From: Symbiodinium natans
Lineage: Eukaryota; Sar; Dinophyceae; Suessiales; Symbiodiniaceae
DNA length: 64,000 nt
NCBI GenBank assembly: GCA_905221605.1
Contig: CAJNDS010000069.1
Span: 180,001-244,000, forward strand
Direction of reading: 5' to 3'
Part shown: positions 12,556-23,800 of the stretch, in pieces
Layout of the letters: each line of letters opens with the position of its first letter
How positions within the stretch are numbered: the first letter of the stretch is position 1
Translations under genes and position numbers: made by a program
The notes under the pieces: model-generated
Database searches by the model: none
What the model was told of the DNA's origin: nothing
Seen by the model: the letters and a program-made list of their open reading frames with translations, nothing else

Positions 12556-13714
12556 TCAGAGAAGAGACATGGAGATCAGGCCGGCAAGGGATCCCAAGCT
12601 CACCTCCACAGCACCGCTCGACGTCGGGCCTGCTGAGGTGGTCGTTGTTGGCGCTGCTTCCACACTGCACGGGCAATACCCGCCAGAGCAGTCGCCGGTG
12701 AGCTCGTTCGTCGGCTTGTCATAGCTGGCTGAGTTTGCTGATCCGCTTGGGAAGAAGCTGTTCGGATAGCAGGAGCTCTCAAAGCCGTGCTTGACGCAGA
12801 TGTCGTAGTACTCCTTGGTTTCCATGAAGCTGGCAAGGCATGAGTTGATCAGCCCCGGCACAGCCGAGCCGGGTTTGGTCATCGCCAAAGTCGTGCCGTT
12901 GACGGCCCAGCCCTTCTGCCCCGTCTGGACGTAGGCGAACTCTGTGCCGAAGCCTGACCAAAGGCTGCAATCCCATTCTGCCGCCACGTCTGCGGAGGCA
13001 CACTGGTAGAGGTGAGCTTGGTCCGCATAGAGGAACACCGCATCGCCCTCGCCGTTGCGCAGCATCCGCATGGCATCGTCGTTCTCGGGGCCGACCACCA
13101 GGGTGTAGTTGGACGAGTAGGGCTGGTTGGTGCACTTGTTGGTCACGTAGCCCAGTCCATCTGCCGTCGGAGCCCAACCACCAACGTCGATGATCGTCTT
13201 CCCGGCCAAGTCGTCCATGCCGCTGACCACCGGCTTGCCGTTCAAGAGCAAGGTCATGAGACCCGCCGGCTTGTTGTCGTCAAGGATGGCGAGGGACCAG
13301 TCAGCCAGGGTGTCACGGAGTCCACGGCCATGGCTGTACGTCATGCAAGCGTCCAAGGTCCCATTCTCGAGCAGTGGCCCGAGCTTGCCATCTGAAGTCC
13401 AGCAGTTCAGCCAGCCCGTCTCCACCGACTCGATGGTCAGGTTGTCACAGAGCGCAGTCATGCCGTCCGCGATGTCCTTGCCGATGCCAGCGAGCTCACC
13501 CGTAGTCGTGTTCTTGTATGCGTAGGGGGGCCAATCCTAGGGCGGACTAGCCGGCTCTATCTGACTTTGCCCGGGCCCTTCAACCAAACCCACGCAAACC
13601 CTCACCAGGCAAGAAAAAAGAACGAGCAGACAGACGAGGGTCGATGTCCATGCCGAACCTCAAGGTCACGCCGTGGACTGAGCCCAGGAGGCTCAGGAGG
13701 CTGGCGCTGCGCAT
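12556..13714 (-). CDS. Secreted periplasmic-binding-protein-like protein, copy 5
   Basis: Exon 1 is 13643-13714 and exon 2 is 12556-13536; the intron is 106 nt, GA...CTAG|G. Protein type is ESVETG, as in copy 3, with the copy-3 spacer upstream. Product 350 aa with signal peptide, cysteine-rich binding domain, threonine/serine stretch and hydrophobic C-terminus. Confidence 0.8.
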
Positions 13715-14648
13715 CAAGACGTACCTGGCTTGCTAAGCAGATCCTATCGGAAACGTGGGCACCAACTCGCGCACGACTCACTCAGCCTAGTACAGCAAGA
13801 CGTATTCGGCGCAGTATGCTATAGCATGTCGTACTCTTTGTATCATGCCTGCTACGCTGCGAAAAACTTTACTATCCATGCTGTAGTACACGCAAAAAAG
13901 GTACATCGTACAACATAGTATACATGCTAGTATAGTAGTACTGAATCCCGGGTACATGGTGGCAAAGAAGCCACAGGACGCAGACGAGGCTGGTGAGGGC
14001 AGGTCTCTGAGCCAACAGCTAACGCCTTTTCCGAAGGGTTGTTGCCAACTCCCTGGGCCCGCAGGCACCTTTCCGGTTTGGGAGCCGGCGGCAAATCTGT
14101 ATCGGTTGAGGGTCGAGGGGTTCAGTTTATAGGGTTTAGGGTTTAAGGGTTTAGGGGTTTAGGGCTTAGTGTTCAGTGGTTGCGTAAGGGTTGATTAAAG
14201 TTGAAAGAAGTTTAATGAGGGCTTAGGGTTTAGGATTTCTCTGAAATTACGCAGAAGGTGGTTCATCACTTTGCAGTCGCCTTGCACTCGAGCACGTGCG
14301 TCGGTGTGCACTGCGCGAGTCCAGCCTGGAGTACCGGTGCTCCATTCGGCCGGCAATCGCATTTCGCGACTTGTGGCTTTCGTGCTTCAGTACATGTTTG
14401 GGGGGGGGTCTCTAGCAAGTCTGCCAGCCCCCCAAAAGACGTGCAAGGGTCAGTCTTGAAACGAGATGTCGTGCATGAAGATCAGTAGCTGCTTCGGAGC
14501 CTTCCTGGCTTCTTGCAGCTTCTGCGCTTCAAAGCGGCTGCTGTGTAGCGAGCTACTATGTAGACTGCCTCACAGCAGGCTCGTGGATCCAAAACAGAAC
14601 TCAAATTCAAGCTGTCAAACACCATTGAAAACATGAAAAGGCTTCAGC

Positions 14649-15806
14649 TCAGAGAAGAGACATGGAGATCAGGCCAGCAAGGGATCCCAAGCTCACCTCC
14701 ACAGCACCGCTCGACGTCGGGCCTGCTGAGGTTGTCGTTGTTGGCGCTGCTTCCACACTGCACGGGCAATACCCGCCAGAGCAGTCGCCGGTGAGCTCGT
14801 TCGTCGGCTTGTCATAGCTGGCTGAGTTTGCTGATCCGCTTGGGAAGAAGCTGTTCGGATAGCAGGAGCTCTCAAAGCCGTGCTTGACGCAGATGTCGTA
14901 GTACTCCTTGGTTTCCATGAAGCTGGCAAGGCATGAGTTGATCAGCCCCGGCACAGCCGAGCCGGGTTTGGTCATCGCCAAAGTCGTGCCGTTGACGGCC
15001 CAGCCCTTCTGCCCCGTCTGGACGTAGGCGAACTCTGTGCCGAAGCCTGACCAAAGGCTGCAATCCCATTCTGCCGCCACGTCTGCGGAGGCACACTGGT
15101 AGAGGTGAGCTTGGTCCGCATAGAGGAACACCGCATCACCCTCGCCGTTGCGCAGCATCCGCATGGCATCGTCGTTCTCGGGGCCGACCACCAGGGTGTA
15201 GTTGGACGAGTAGGGCTGGTTGGTGCACTTGTTGGTCACGTAGCCCAGTCCATCTGCCGTCGGAGCCCAACCACCAACGTCGATGATCGTCTTCCCGGCC
15301 AAGTCGTCCATGCCGCTGACCACCGGCTTGCCGTTCAAGAGCAAGGTCATGAGACCCGCCGGCTTGTTGTCGTCAAGGATGGCGAGGGACCAGTCAGCCA
15401 GGGTGTCACGGAGTCCACGGCCATGGCTGTACGTCATGCAAGCGTCCAAGGTCCCATTCTCGAGCAGTGGCCCGAGCTTGCCATCTGAAGTCCAGCAGTT
15501 CAGCCAGCCCGTCTCCACCGACTCGATGGTCAGGTTGTCACAGAGCGCAGTCATGCCGTCCGCGATGTCCTTGCCGATGCCAGCGAGCTCACCCGTCGTC
15601 GTGTTCTTGTATGCGTAGGGGGGCCAATCCTAGGGCGGGCTAGCCGGCTCTATCTGTCTTTGCCAAGGCCTTTCAACCAAACCCACGCAAACCCTCACCA
15701 GGCAAAAAAAAGAACGAACAGACAGACGAGGGTCGATGTCCATGCCGAACCTCAAGGTCACGCCGTGGACTGAGCCCAGGAGGCTCAGGAGGCTGGCGCT
15801 GCGCAT
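14649..15806 (-). CDS. Secreted periplasmic-binding-protein-like protein, copy 6 (chimeric, 5'-most of the array)
   Basis: Exon 1 is 15735-15806 and exon 2 is 14649-15629; the intron is 105 nt, GA...CTAG|G. The downstream half and 3' flank carry copy-4 variants, while the upstream half carries the ESVETG variants of copies 3 and 5, so the copy looks recombinant, with a switch near 15,060-15,490. Its upstream flank (15,650-16,220) is unlike the internal spacers and resembles the flank of copy 1. As the outermost copy it may keep the ancestral promoter side. Product 350 aa, as for copy 2. Confidence 0.8.
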
Positions 15807-16259
15807 CAAGACGTACCTGGCTTGCTAAGCAGATCCTACCGGAAACGTGGGCACCAACTCGCGCATGACTCAGCCTGGTACAGCAGGAGCAGTATACTGT
15901 ATGACGTACTCTCTTTGTATCATACCTGCTACGCTGCTTCTGACTTTACTACATGTTGTGGCCTGGGGTACACCATACAACATAGTACATGCTATAGTAG
16001 TACTGAATCCAGGGTACATGGTGGCAAAGAAGCCGCAGGACGCAGACGAGGCTGGTGAGGGCAGGTCTCTGAGCCAACAGCTAACGCCGTTTGCGAAGGG
16101 TTGTCGCCAACCTAAGCCCTAAGCCGACAAGGGTTCCGCCCGGAACCCGCAAGCACCATTCCGTGGGTGCAATGCTACAACAATCCTTCCGCTTCTCAAG
16201 CAGGTCTTCTGATGCCCCCCCCCCCCCTACAGAAACCCCTACAAGCTCTCATTAGGACC

Positions 16260-16690
16260 GAAAGAAGGTTGGTGAGTCAGGGCGGTTGCTCTGCAGACCC
16301 CGTCGGGACCTGAAGCCTGAACCCCCGACATCCTAAGCAATGTTTAATGATGTTTGTAGCAGAGTCCGCGATTGCAGCAAAGAACCAGAACATTGTGTCT
16401 AGAAAGTGGTTCATGGCGCCGGCGAGACCTAACATTCCATTGCTTGGCCTTGCCTCGCCGTTCATCTCTTCTTCCAGCACCTAACATGTGGGCAGCGGCA
16501 TGTGAAGGCACATGCGTGGCAGCGAAGCACAGATGGGAGCAAACAAACATGCGAACTAAACACCAAAATGAATGCTATATTGCATGCCCTGTATGCCCTC
16601 TGTTCTGAGGACCTGAAACCTAAACTGCTAAGTACCTGCCCTGGAATCCCCATTAAGAGTAGTTGGGGGGGCCTGGGAAGGAAGCCCTAA
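16260..16690. other. Unassigned unique sequence
   Basis: Unique DNA just upstream of the array's outermost copy. Only short ORFs in several frames; no motif or splice pair I can support. Confidence 0.5.
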
Positions 16691-16803
16691 ACCTGCCCTA
16701 AACCTGCCCTAAACCCTAAACCCTAAACACTAAGCCTTAAACCCTGAACCCTCAAGTCCGAGGTCCTAGGCCCACAAACCCTGTGATTCCAGAAACAAAG
16801 CGC

Positions 16804-16847
16804 CTCCACAGAGAACGTCGGGCCAAGTGATGCCTCCTCAGAGGAGC
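16804..16847 (-). CDS. Candidate 44-nt exon
   Basis: The acceptor is CTCCAG|G and the donor GC. It reads SSEEASLGPTFSVE. It lies between CCCTAAA repeats on the left (16,690-16,750) and TTTAGGG repeats on the right (16,895-17,000). An alternative plus-strand reading (KQSASTENVGPSDASS) is also open, so the strand is not certain. Confidence 0.35.
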
Positions 16848-17464
16848 CTGGAGCGAACTATGGGCTTGGGGGTTGCGGGGACCGCGGTTGAGGGGGATTT
16901 AGGGTTTAGGGTTCAGGGTTTATAGGGTTTAGGGTTCAGGGTTTATAGGGTTTAGGGTTTAGGGTTTCGGGTTTATAGGGTTGAGGGTCTAGGGAATCTG
17001 CCACACTGACATCCTAAACCCTATAACGGGGATCCCTAGCAAAAAAGGAATAGCAAGGGCTCTCTTTCAGCACAGGGTTTCAGCGTGGGGTGCTTGATGA
17101 GGAACCTCCCCCCCACCAAAAAATCCAGAAAAAAAACTTCCTACTGGGAGAATTGGGCTCCCAAATTGGGTTTAGGGTTTAGGTTTAGGGTTTAGGGTCA
17201 TGCGTTGTGTTTTTGGTTTGTCCTTTTTTTTGTGGGGGGTCCCCTAGACCCCGAAAGCTCCCGGGAGGAAAGCTTTGGTAGTAAAGCTGAGCAAGTGTGA
17301 AAGCAAGTGTGAACCTGAATTCATACACCCCCAACACACAAAGGGACCCCAAACCCGGTTTAGGGTTCAGGGTTCAGGGTTTAGGGTTCAGGGTTTAGGG
17401 TTTAGGGTAACCCTGAACCCCCCCCCCCCCCCCCACCACGTGAGGGAACACGCCAGGGGGGCAC

Positions 17465-17504
17465 CCGAGGGCGCCACACAGCAAGCGCTGGAACGTGTCG
17501 AGGC
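17465..17504 (-). CDS. Candidate 40-nt exon
   Basis: The acceptor is AGAAG|G and the donor GTGCCC. It reads LDTFQRLLCGALG, helix-like. The gene is unknown. Confidence 0.38.
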
Positions 17505-17571
17505 CTTCTCTGCCCTTTCACCAACCACGACGGTTGAGGGTTTCTGGGCTTCAGGGCTTTAGGGTGTCAGG

Positions 17572-17646
17572 TTGGGATGTTCCCCCTTATGCTAGCAGTC
17601 CTGAATAGGGATTATAGTGACTGTTAGTATGAGGAGGAACATCCCA
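17572..17646. mobile_element. MITE-like hairpin, family 1
   Basis: It starts TTGGGATGTTCCCCCTTAT and ends GAGGAACATCCCA, with CTAGCAGTCCT and GACTGTTAGTAT inside pairing as an inner stem. Relatives lie at 42,881, 50,538 and 18,918. Confidence 0.6.
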
Positions 17647-18545
17647 CGTTTAGGGTTTCAGGGGGTCTAAGGTCTAGGTTTGGGCTTTGGGATCCTATCT
17701 CTTCATGATGAATGCTGCCATGTTCTTCTGTGTGTCATTAGAGTATCACTATCTTGAACTGCTATTATACTATGAAGTTCTTTGTACTGTATACCTGAAA
17801 GCATTTTGGCTATTTCGGACGTAATAAAGCCATAATTGTTATACAGAACTATCAGCAAGAAAGCCTTCTTGGTAAGCCATGTTAGAAGTAGTGTGCACTA
17901 GGCTATCCCCCCCTATTTTGTCGTACAGCGCCCCCAACTACAAGAGGTCCATAGATGTCAAAACCGAGAAACCCTCAACCCCAAACCCTAAAATCCTACA
18001 CCCTAAACCTTAAACCCTAAAATCCGACACCCTGAACCTTCAACCACAAACCCTAAACGACCACCCTGTCCTTCTGCGCGCTGATTATGAGCCAACCACC
18101 AGGCCTGCAGAGATTTCCGGCAGGGCATCCGAAGCTCCGGGGCCGGAGTTTCGGCTTTACAGGGCTTATAAGGCCTACAGGGCCTTTAGGGGCCCATAGA
18201 GCTTATGGAGCTTATAGGGCTTGTAGGGTTTATAGGGTTTATAGGCAGGGCCCATAGGGCCTATGGAGCCTAGGGTTTACGGTTTATAGGGTTTGTAGGG
18301 TTTAGGGCTTGTAGGGTTTATAGGGCTTTTAGGGCGAAAGGTTTGGGGTTTGTCGGGCTTGTAGGGCCTGTAGGGCTTGGAGAGCTTATAGGCCTTGTAG
18401 GGCTTATAATGTTTTTGGATACACGGAGTTTGTAGAGTTCCAAGCGGTCGAGGGGGGGCAAAGTGCTGGGTTTCAGGTGTAGAGAGAGAAGAGTCTGGTT
18501 GGCGATGCAGGCTGCGGAACGTTATGAAGACATGCAGCTGCTGAG

Positions 18546-18663
18546 CTACCATTTGCTTAAGGACACCCCCCCCAAAAAAAAGGTATAAACACTTCCTTAT
18601 AATAAGGGTAATACGGGGAATATTATGTTGTGTTTTTGCGGGGTGCTTAAGCAAATAGTAGTA
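18546..18663. mobile_element. MITE-like hairpin
   Basis: Imperfect inverted ends: CTACCATTTGCTTAAG on the left and CTTAAGCAAATAGTAG on the right, with CACCCC/GGGGTG inside. About 118 bp, non-coding. Confidence 0.5.
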
Positions 18664-18917
18664 AGTTCAGTAGCAGTTCACAAGGGGATATGGAATGGCA
18701 GTTGGGGTTATATGGGAGCTCTGGACACGCTGAGAACCCAAGGACTACAGCATGTCTTGAATAGGAACCATCTTGACAGACATGCTGCCTTAGATTTCCT
18801 GCAGCCAATGCACCGCCCAATCAGGAATGCACACTGCAAACATCTAGCTCAGTATCTTCGCCCGCCGCAGACCCAGGCAAGGATGCAAACTCATGTATGC
18901 AAATACTAAAATCTTGG

Positions 18918-19012
18918 GAGGTTCCCCCCCCTATACTAACAGTCATTAGTAGATTATATTAGGGGGTACTATAATCCCAATTACGGACTGTTCGTATTGA
19001 GGTATAGAAAAT
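18918..19012. mobile_element. Diverged family-1 hairpin
   Basis: Shares the inner motifs TACTAACAGTC, AGGGGGTACTATAATCCC and GGACTGTTCGTAT with family 1. The outer ends are diverged. Confidence 0.45.
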
Positions 19013-19557
19013 CCAAATAGACACACACACACACACACCCACAGCTTGAATGGGACCCGAGCCTCCGACCCCCACGGGTTTAGGGTTCGAGTGTACCGCT
19101 TAGGGCGTCTGAAGTTCTAGGGCTTAGAGTTTAGGGTTCTGGGTTTAGGGTCTTGAGGTCCAGGGTTTAGGGTTGTTTGGGGTTTAGGGGGCTTATGCTT
19201 TAGGATTCAATGTTGAGAGGCCTGCTTGGTGAGAATGGGTATTAGACAGAGATGATCAGGGGATAGGAAAATCATCTCGGCTGCTGGGTTACTCGTTTAA
19301 AAAACCTAAACGCGCCCTAAACCCTAAAGCTTCTAGGTTCAGAACATAAAACGAACAGGCCAACAGAAATTCGACAAGCACCCTCCCTACAGAAAAAACA
19401 CAAAAACAAAAACACCATGACACAAAAAACAACCGGGCCAGCCAAAAACCCAAAACTCAAAACCCGAAACCCTAAACCTATAAACTGCGCAGAAGCCTCC
19501 AAACCCAAGTGGGCCCAAGGAGCCTCCTACTCCAGTCGACCTTCAGGCCCTTTATAA

Positions 19558-19645
19558 CATAACCCCCTGAACCCCAAAATAACCCTGTAGGGTTTATATA
19601 AGATAACCCCCTGAACCCCAAAATAACCCTGTAGGGTTTAGAGTT
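19558..19645. repeat. 44-bp tandem duplication
   Basis: The block AACCCCCTGAACCCCAAAAT plus the following CCCTGTAGGGTTTA occurs twice, 44 bp apart (19,561 and 19,605). Confidence 0.7.
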
Positions 19646-19681
19646 TTGGGTTTAGTCTCTCAGGGTTGAGAGCGGCCTCAC

Positions 19682-19722
19682 CAGAAGGCGAGCTACTCTA
19701 CCGACCATTGGTCCCCGGTCGC
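19682..19722 (-). CDS. Candidate 41-nt exon
   Basis: The acceptor is CTGCAG|G and the donor GTGAGG. It reads DRGPMVGRVARLL. The unique block resembles a tRNA at first glance but does not fold as one. Confidence 0.35.
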
Positions 19723-19790
19723 CTGCAGGCGCACGTAGGGGAGCGAGAGGCGCTACCCGCTACCAACAGCACACTCTCCTAGGGTAATCT

Positions 19791-19891
19791 CCCTGGTTCT
19801 TAGTAGGGAATGAGGGAATGAGGGCCCTATATAATCCCTTTAAGGGTATATATGGGGCCCTCATTCCCTCATTACCTACTAAGAACCAGGG
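19791..19891. mobile_element. MITE-like hairpin, 101 bp
   Basis: Nearly perfect inverted repeat: CCCTGGTTCTTAGTAGG at the left and its complement at the right, with AATGAGGGAATGAGGGCCC repeated inverted inside and a small ATCCCTTTAAGGG core. Confidence 0.7.
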
Positions 19892-20399
19892 CGCAGTATG
19901 GGCCCTTACAAGGGTACCCCTTTGATATACCCCTGTAGATTCTAAGGGCCCGTACATCTGAAGCCCTACTAACCGCAAACACCCTGAGGCCCTCGCCCTA
20001 GAGGCTCAAGGCTTCTAGGGTTTGGGGGTGTAGGGTGTTCACAGGGTTTAGGGGCTTGGGGTTTGTAGGGATTATGGGGGTTGCAGGGTTTACAGGGTTT
20101 ATGGGGTTGAATGGGGTGTATAGTTTGCATAGAGTTTATAGGGCGGACCCTTAGCGCGAAGGAAACCTAAACCCACCCCAAAACCTAACCCTAACCCTAC
20201 CTCCATGAAGGTACCAGCTGGAAGCCCTGAACCCTCAGGTCATGTGGGGCGGGGGGGGCGGGGGGGGGGGGGGGGGGGTTGCTAGCAGGGTCTACAGGAA
20301 ATATGCAGGAAAATGTTGTGCAATATACATGTGCATATATATATATATATGTGAGAGGGACCTTTTGGGTCCATTTCACGTATATCACTTGTATGAGGA

Positions 20400-22020
20400 A
20401 TTTAATTTATTTACCTATTAATTTCTTTAATTTCTTTAATTTCTGGGGCTCTCTTAGGGAAATAAATGAAATTAAAGAAATTAATTAATTTCATTAATTT
20501 CTTTAATTTCTGGGCCTCTCTGTGCGAAATTAAAGAAATTAATGAAATTAATTAATTTCTTTAATTTCATTAATTTCTTTAATTTATTTTAATTAGTCCC
20601 GTGAGCCGGGGGGGCTCCCCCAATTAATTTCTTTAATTTCTTTAATTTCTGGGCCTCTCTGTGAGAAATTAAAGAAATTAAAGAAATTAATTCCGGTAGC
20701 CTTCGGGCTTGCGAGACTAATTAAAAGAAATTAATGAAATTAAAGAAATTAAAGAAATTAATGAAATTAATTAATTTCTTTAATTTCTTTAATTTCTGGG
20801 CCTCTCTGTGAAAAATTAAAGAAATTAAAGAAATTAATTAATTTCATTAATTTCTTTAATTTCGGGGCCTCTCTGTGAGAAATTAAAGAAATTAAAGAAA
20901 TTAATTAATTTCATTAATTTCTTTAATTTCTGGGCCTCTCTGTGCGAAATTAAAGAAATTAAAGAAATTAATTAATTTCTTTAATTTCATTAATTTCATT
21001 AATTTCATTAATTNNNNNNNNNNNNNNNNNNNNNNNNNNNNNNNNNNNNNNNNNNNNNNNNNNNNNNNNNNNNNNNNNNNNNNNNNNNNNNNNNNNNNNN
21101 NNNNNNNNNNNNNAATTAAAGAAATTAAAGAAATTAATGAATTTCATTAATTTCGTTAATTTCTGGGCCTCTCTGTGCGAAATTAAAGAAATTAATTAAT
21201 TTCTTTAATTTCATTAATTTCATTAATTTCTTTAATTTATTTTAATTAGTCCCGTGAGCCGGGGGGGCTACCCCAATTAATTTCTTTAATTTCTTTAATT
21301 TCTGGGCCTCTCTGTGAGAAATTAAAAAAATTAAAGAAATTAATTCAGGTAGCCCTTCGGGCTTGCGAGACTAATTAAAAGAAATTAAAGAAATTAAAGA
21401 AATTAAAGAAATTAATGAAATTAATTAATTTCTTTAATTTCTTTAATTTCTGGGCCTCCCTGTGAGAAAATTAAAGAAATTAAAGAAATTAATTAATTTC
21501 ATTAATTTCTTTAATTTCTGGACCTCTCTGTGAGAAATTAAAGAAATTAAAGAAATTAATTAATTTCATTAATTTCTTTAATTTCTGGGCCTCTCTGTGC
21601 GAAATTAAAGAAATTAAAGAAATTAATTAATTTCTTTAATTTCATTAATTTCATTAATTTCATTAATTTCTTTAATTTATTTTAATTAGTCCCGTGAGCC
21701 GGGGGGGGGCCCCCAATTAATTTCTTTAATTTCTTTAATTTCTGGGCCTCTCTGTGAGAAATTAAAGAAATTAAAGAAATTAATTCCGGTAGCCCTTCGG
21801 GCTTGCGAGACTAATTAAAAGAAATTAATGAAATTAATTAATTTCTTGAATTTCTTGAATTTCTGGGCCTCTCTGTGAGAAATTAAAGAAATTAAAGAAA
21901 TTAATCAATTTCATTAATTTCTTTAATTTCTGGGCCTCTCTGTGCGAAATTAAAGAAATTAAAGAAATTAGTTAATTTCTTTAATTTCATTAATTTCATA
22001 AATTTCTTTAATAAAATTTC
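20400..22020. repeat. AT-rich AATTAAAGAAATTAA satellite with higher-order units
   Basis: The arms AATTAAAGAAATTAA and their complement alternate with the spacer TCTGGGCCTCTCTGTG, so each module is a hairpin. Longer units carry TAGTCCCGTGAGCCGGGGG and TCCGGTAGCCCTTCGGGCTT; two neighbouring copies are 441 bp apart (21,246 and 21,687). Non-coding. Confidence 0.85.
21014..21113. other. Assembly gap (100 N)
   Basis: Exactly 100 N inside the AT-rich satellite. The round number suggests a gap of unknown true size. Confidence 0.95.
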
Positions 22021-23240
22021 CCTGATGTTTCCCTGTTGCGCTTTTTTTTGGCCCCGATTGTTTCAGGGAAGTTTTCCCTTGAAACCCCTGTGTAGTGCTA
22101 GAATTTCCCCTCGAATCCCTTTAAGGCTTCGTGTATCTGTACCGCGTTCCCTTTTCTATTCCCTTACTTTCGTGCTGAAACCATCGCCCTTTCTTTCCCT
22201 TAATTTCCCCAGTCATCCCTTAAAGAAAGGGACGCCTTCAAGATGTAGGAAGGATTTTTCATATAGTTGTGTGTACAATGGCTTGGTACTAGCGCTCTAA
22301 TTTTCAAGAAGCTGTTTTGCAAGTAATGTGTGTCACGAGTTTGCTACGTTCATAGGCAGACGATGTAAATACACCCTCTCTAAACAAACCATTTCCCCTA
22401 AACCCTGAACCCTAAACTCTAAACCCTAAACCCTAAACGCTCAAAGACTCCTACGGCCTCCAGGCCCTCTAAGAATCCCAAGTTCTCTAAGACTCCCAAG
22501 CCCCCTACACTTCCTAAGGCCCCGAAGCTCCCCAGGCCCCCTGAGCCCGCCAAGCCTCCTTAAGTCCCGTAAGCTCCCTAAGCTGTCGAAGCCCCCTTAC
22601 TCCCTAAACAAGTTCGCAGAGCAAGCAGACAGAATTTCAGGACTACAAGCAATCGGTCATGAGCTGTCCTGCAGGCAACGCAACGCCTCCACCCAAAGCG
22701 TAACTTAAAATTTCCCTGATGTTTCCCTGTTGCGCTGTTTTTTGGCCCCGATTGTTTCAGGGAAGTTTTCCCTTGAAACCCCTGTGTAGTGCTAGAATTT
22801 CCCCTCGAATCCCTTTAAGGCTTCGTGTATCTTTACCGCGTTCCCTTTTCTATTCCCTTACTTTCGTCCTGAAACCATCACCCTTTCTTTCCCTTAATTT
22901 CCCCAGTCATCCCTTAAAGAAAGGGGCGCCTTCAAGATGTAGGAAGGATTCTTTCATCTAGTAGTGTGCACACTGGCTTGGTAATTACTGGCGCTCTAAT
23001 TTTCAAGAAGCTGTTTTGCAAGTAATAGCTCTGGGTTATGTCACGGGTTTGCTAAGGTAAACTACGTAAATACACCCTCCATTAATCTCCCTCGGCACTC
23101 TTCTGGGCCCTCTAAGAATCCTAAGCCTCCTAAAACTCCCAATCCCCTTACGATTCCTAAGGCCCCAAAGCCTCCTAAGCACCCTGAGCCCCCTTAAGTC
23201 CCGTAGGCTCCCCAAGCTGCCTAAGCCCCCTTGCAATTTA
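22012..23240. repeat. Two tandem copies of a ~690-bp unit
   Basis: AAATTTCCCTGATGTTTCCC begins each copy (about 22,015 and 22,707). The first roughly 280 bp are nearly identical, and both copies continue into a CT-rich CCCTAAGCC-type tract. A short ORF starting MFPCCA is open in both copies, but its composition follows the repeat and I do not call it a gene. Confidence 0.75.
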
Positions 23241-23800
23241 ACCGGACTTAATTTTCAAGACTACAAGCAACGGGGTACGGTACTCGTACTGCTCTTCGAA
23301 TGTGGATGTTCTTATGTTTGGTTCTTGGCGTGTCATTCGCTTACTTAAACGCTAGAAATGTCTCAACGGAGTCAGCGCTTAGCTTGTGCACACAAGTCAG
23401 GTAAACAAAGAATACATAAAAGTGTCACAGCTAAAAAAACTTCCAGCTCAAGACACACACATACACACACCCTGGACATAAAGTCACCAAATAAACGCAA
23501 AACTTAATGAATGAGATGCTGCAAGGTACGGCGCTCAGCTTGGTCATTGTCTGCGGGACTTGGCTTTGATCGCGGTTTAATAGGCTGTGTATTGAATGAA
23601 GGGTTTGGACAAAGATAAGTTGCATCACTTGCTGGGATCATGATGTAGCAGATCTTGTGTTGCTTTTTTTCTTTGTCGGCCACGGTTACTTGTGAAGGAG
23701 TAGCCCTATACAGCCGTAATCGGGAACCGGCATCTCTTATAGTTTTCGGCCCACTGCTTTAACGTCCTCTCGGTACCTCACCGCTTTGCTTGGAAAAGCG
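23240..23800. other. Unassigned unique sequence
   Basis: No telomere-like repeats, no ORF with recognisable motifs. It includes the immediate upstream side of the small gene at 23,801. Confidence 0.4.

Larger units (their letters stand above)
5820..16220. repeat. Tandem gene array with dimeric higher-order period
   Basis: Stop-to-stop distances between copies 2-6 are 2107, 2090, 2106 and 2093 bp. Alternate copies share spacer variants, giving a roughly 4,197-bp dimer (offsets 4197, 4196 and 4199). Spacers carry short TTTAGGG-type tracts (for example 7,836-7,880 and 9,925-9,970) and a G-run followed by TCTCTAGCAAG. All copies point the same way, as is usual for dinoflagellate tandem arrays. 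Confidence 0.85.

Noticed and set aside
19660-19750. tRNA-like block
   Set aside because: No acceptor stem or T-loop could be paired; it reads better as a 41-nt minus-strand exon.
20400-22020. CRISPR-like alternation of repeat and spacer
   Set aside because: The spacers are themselves identical, the arms are simple AT palindromes, and the genome is eukaryotic.
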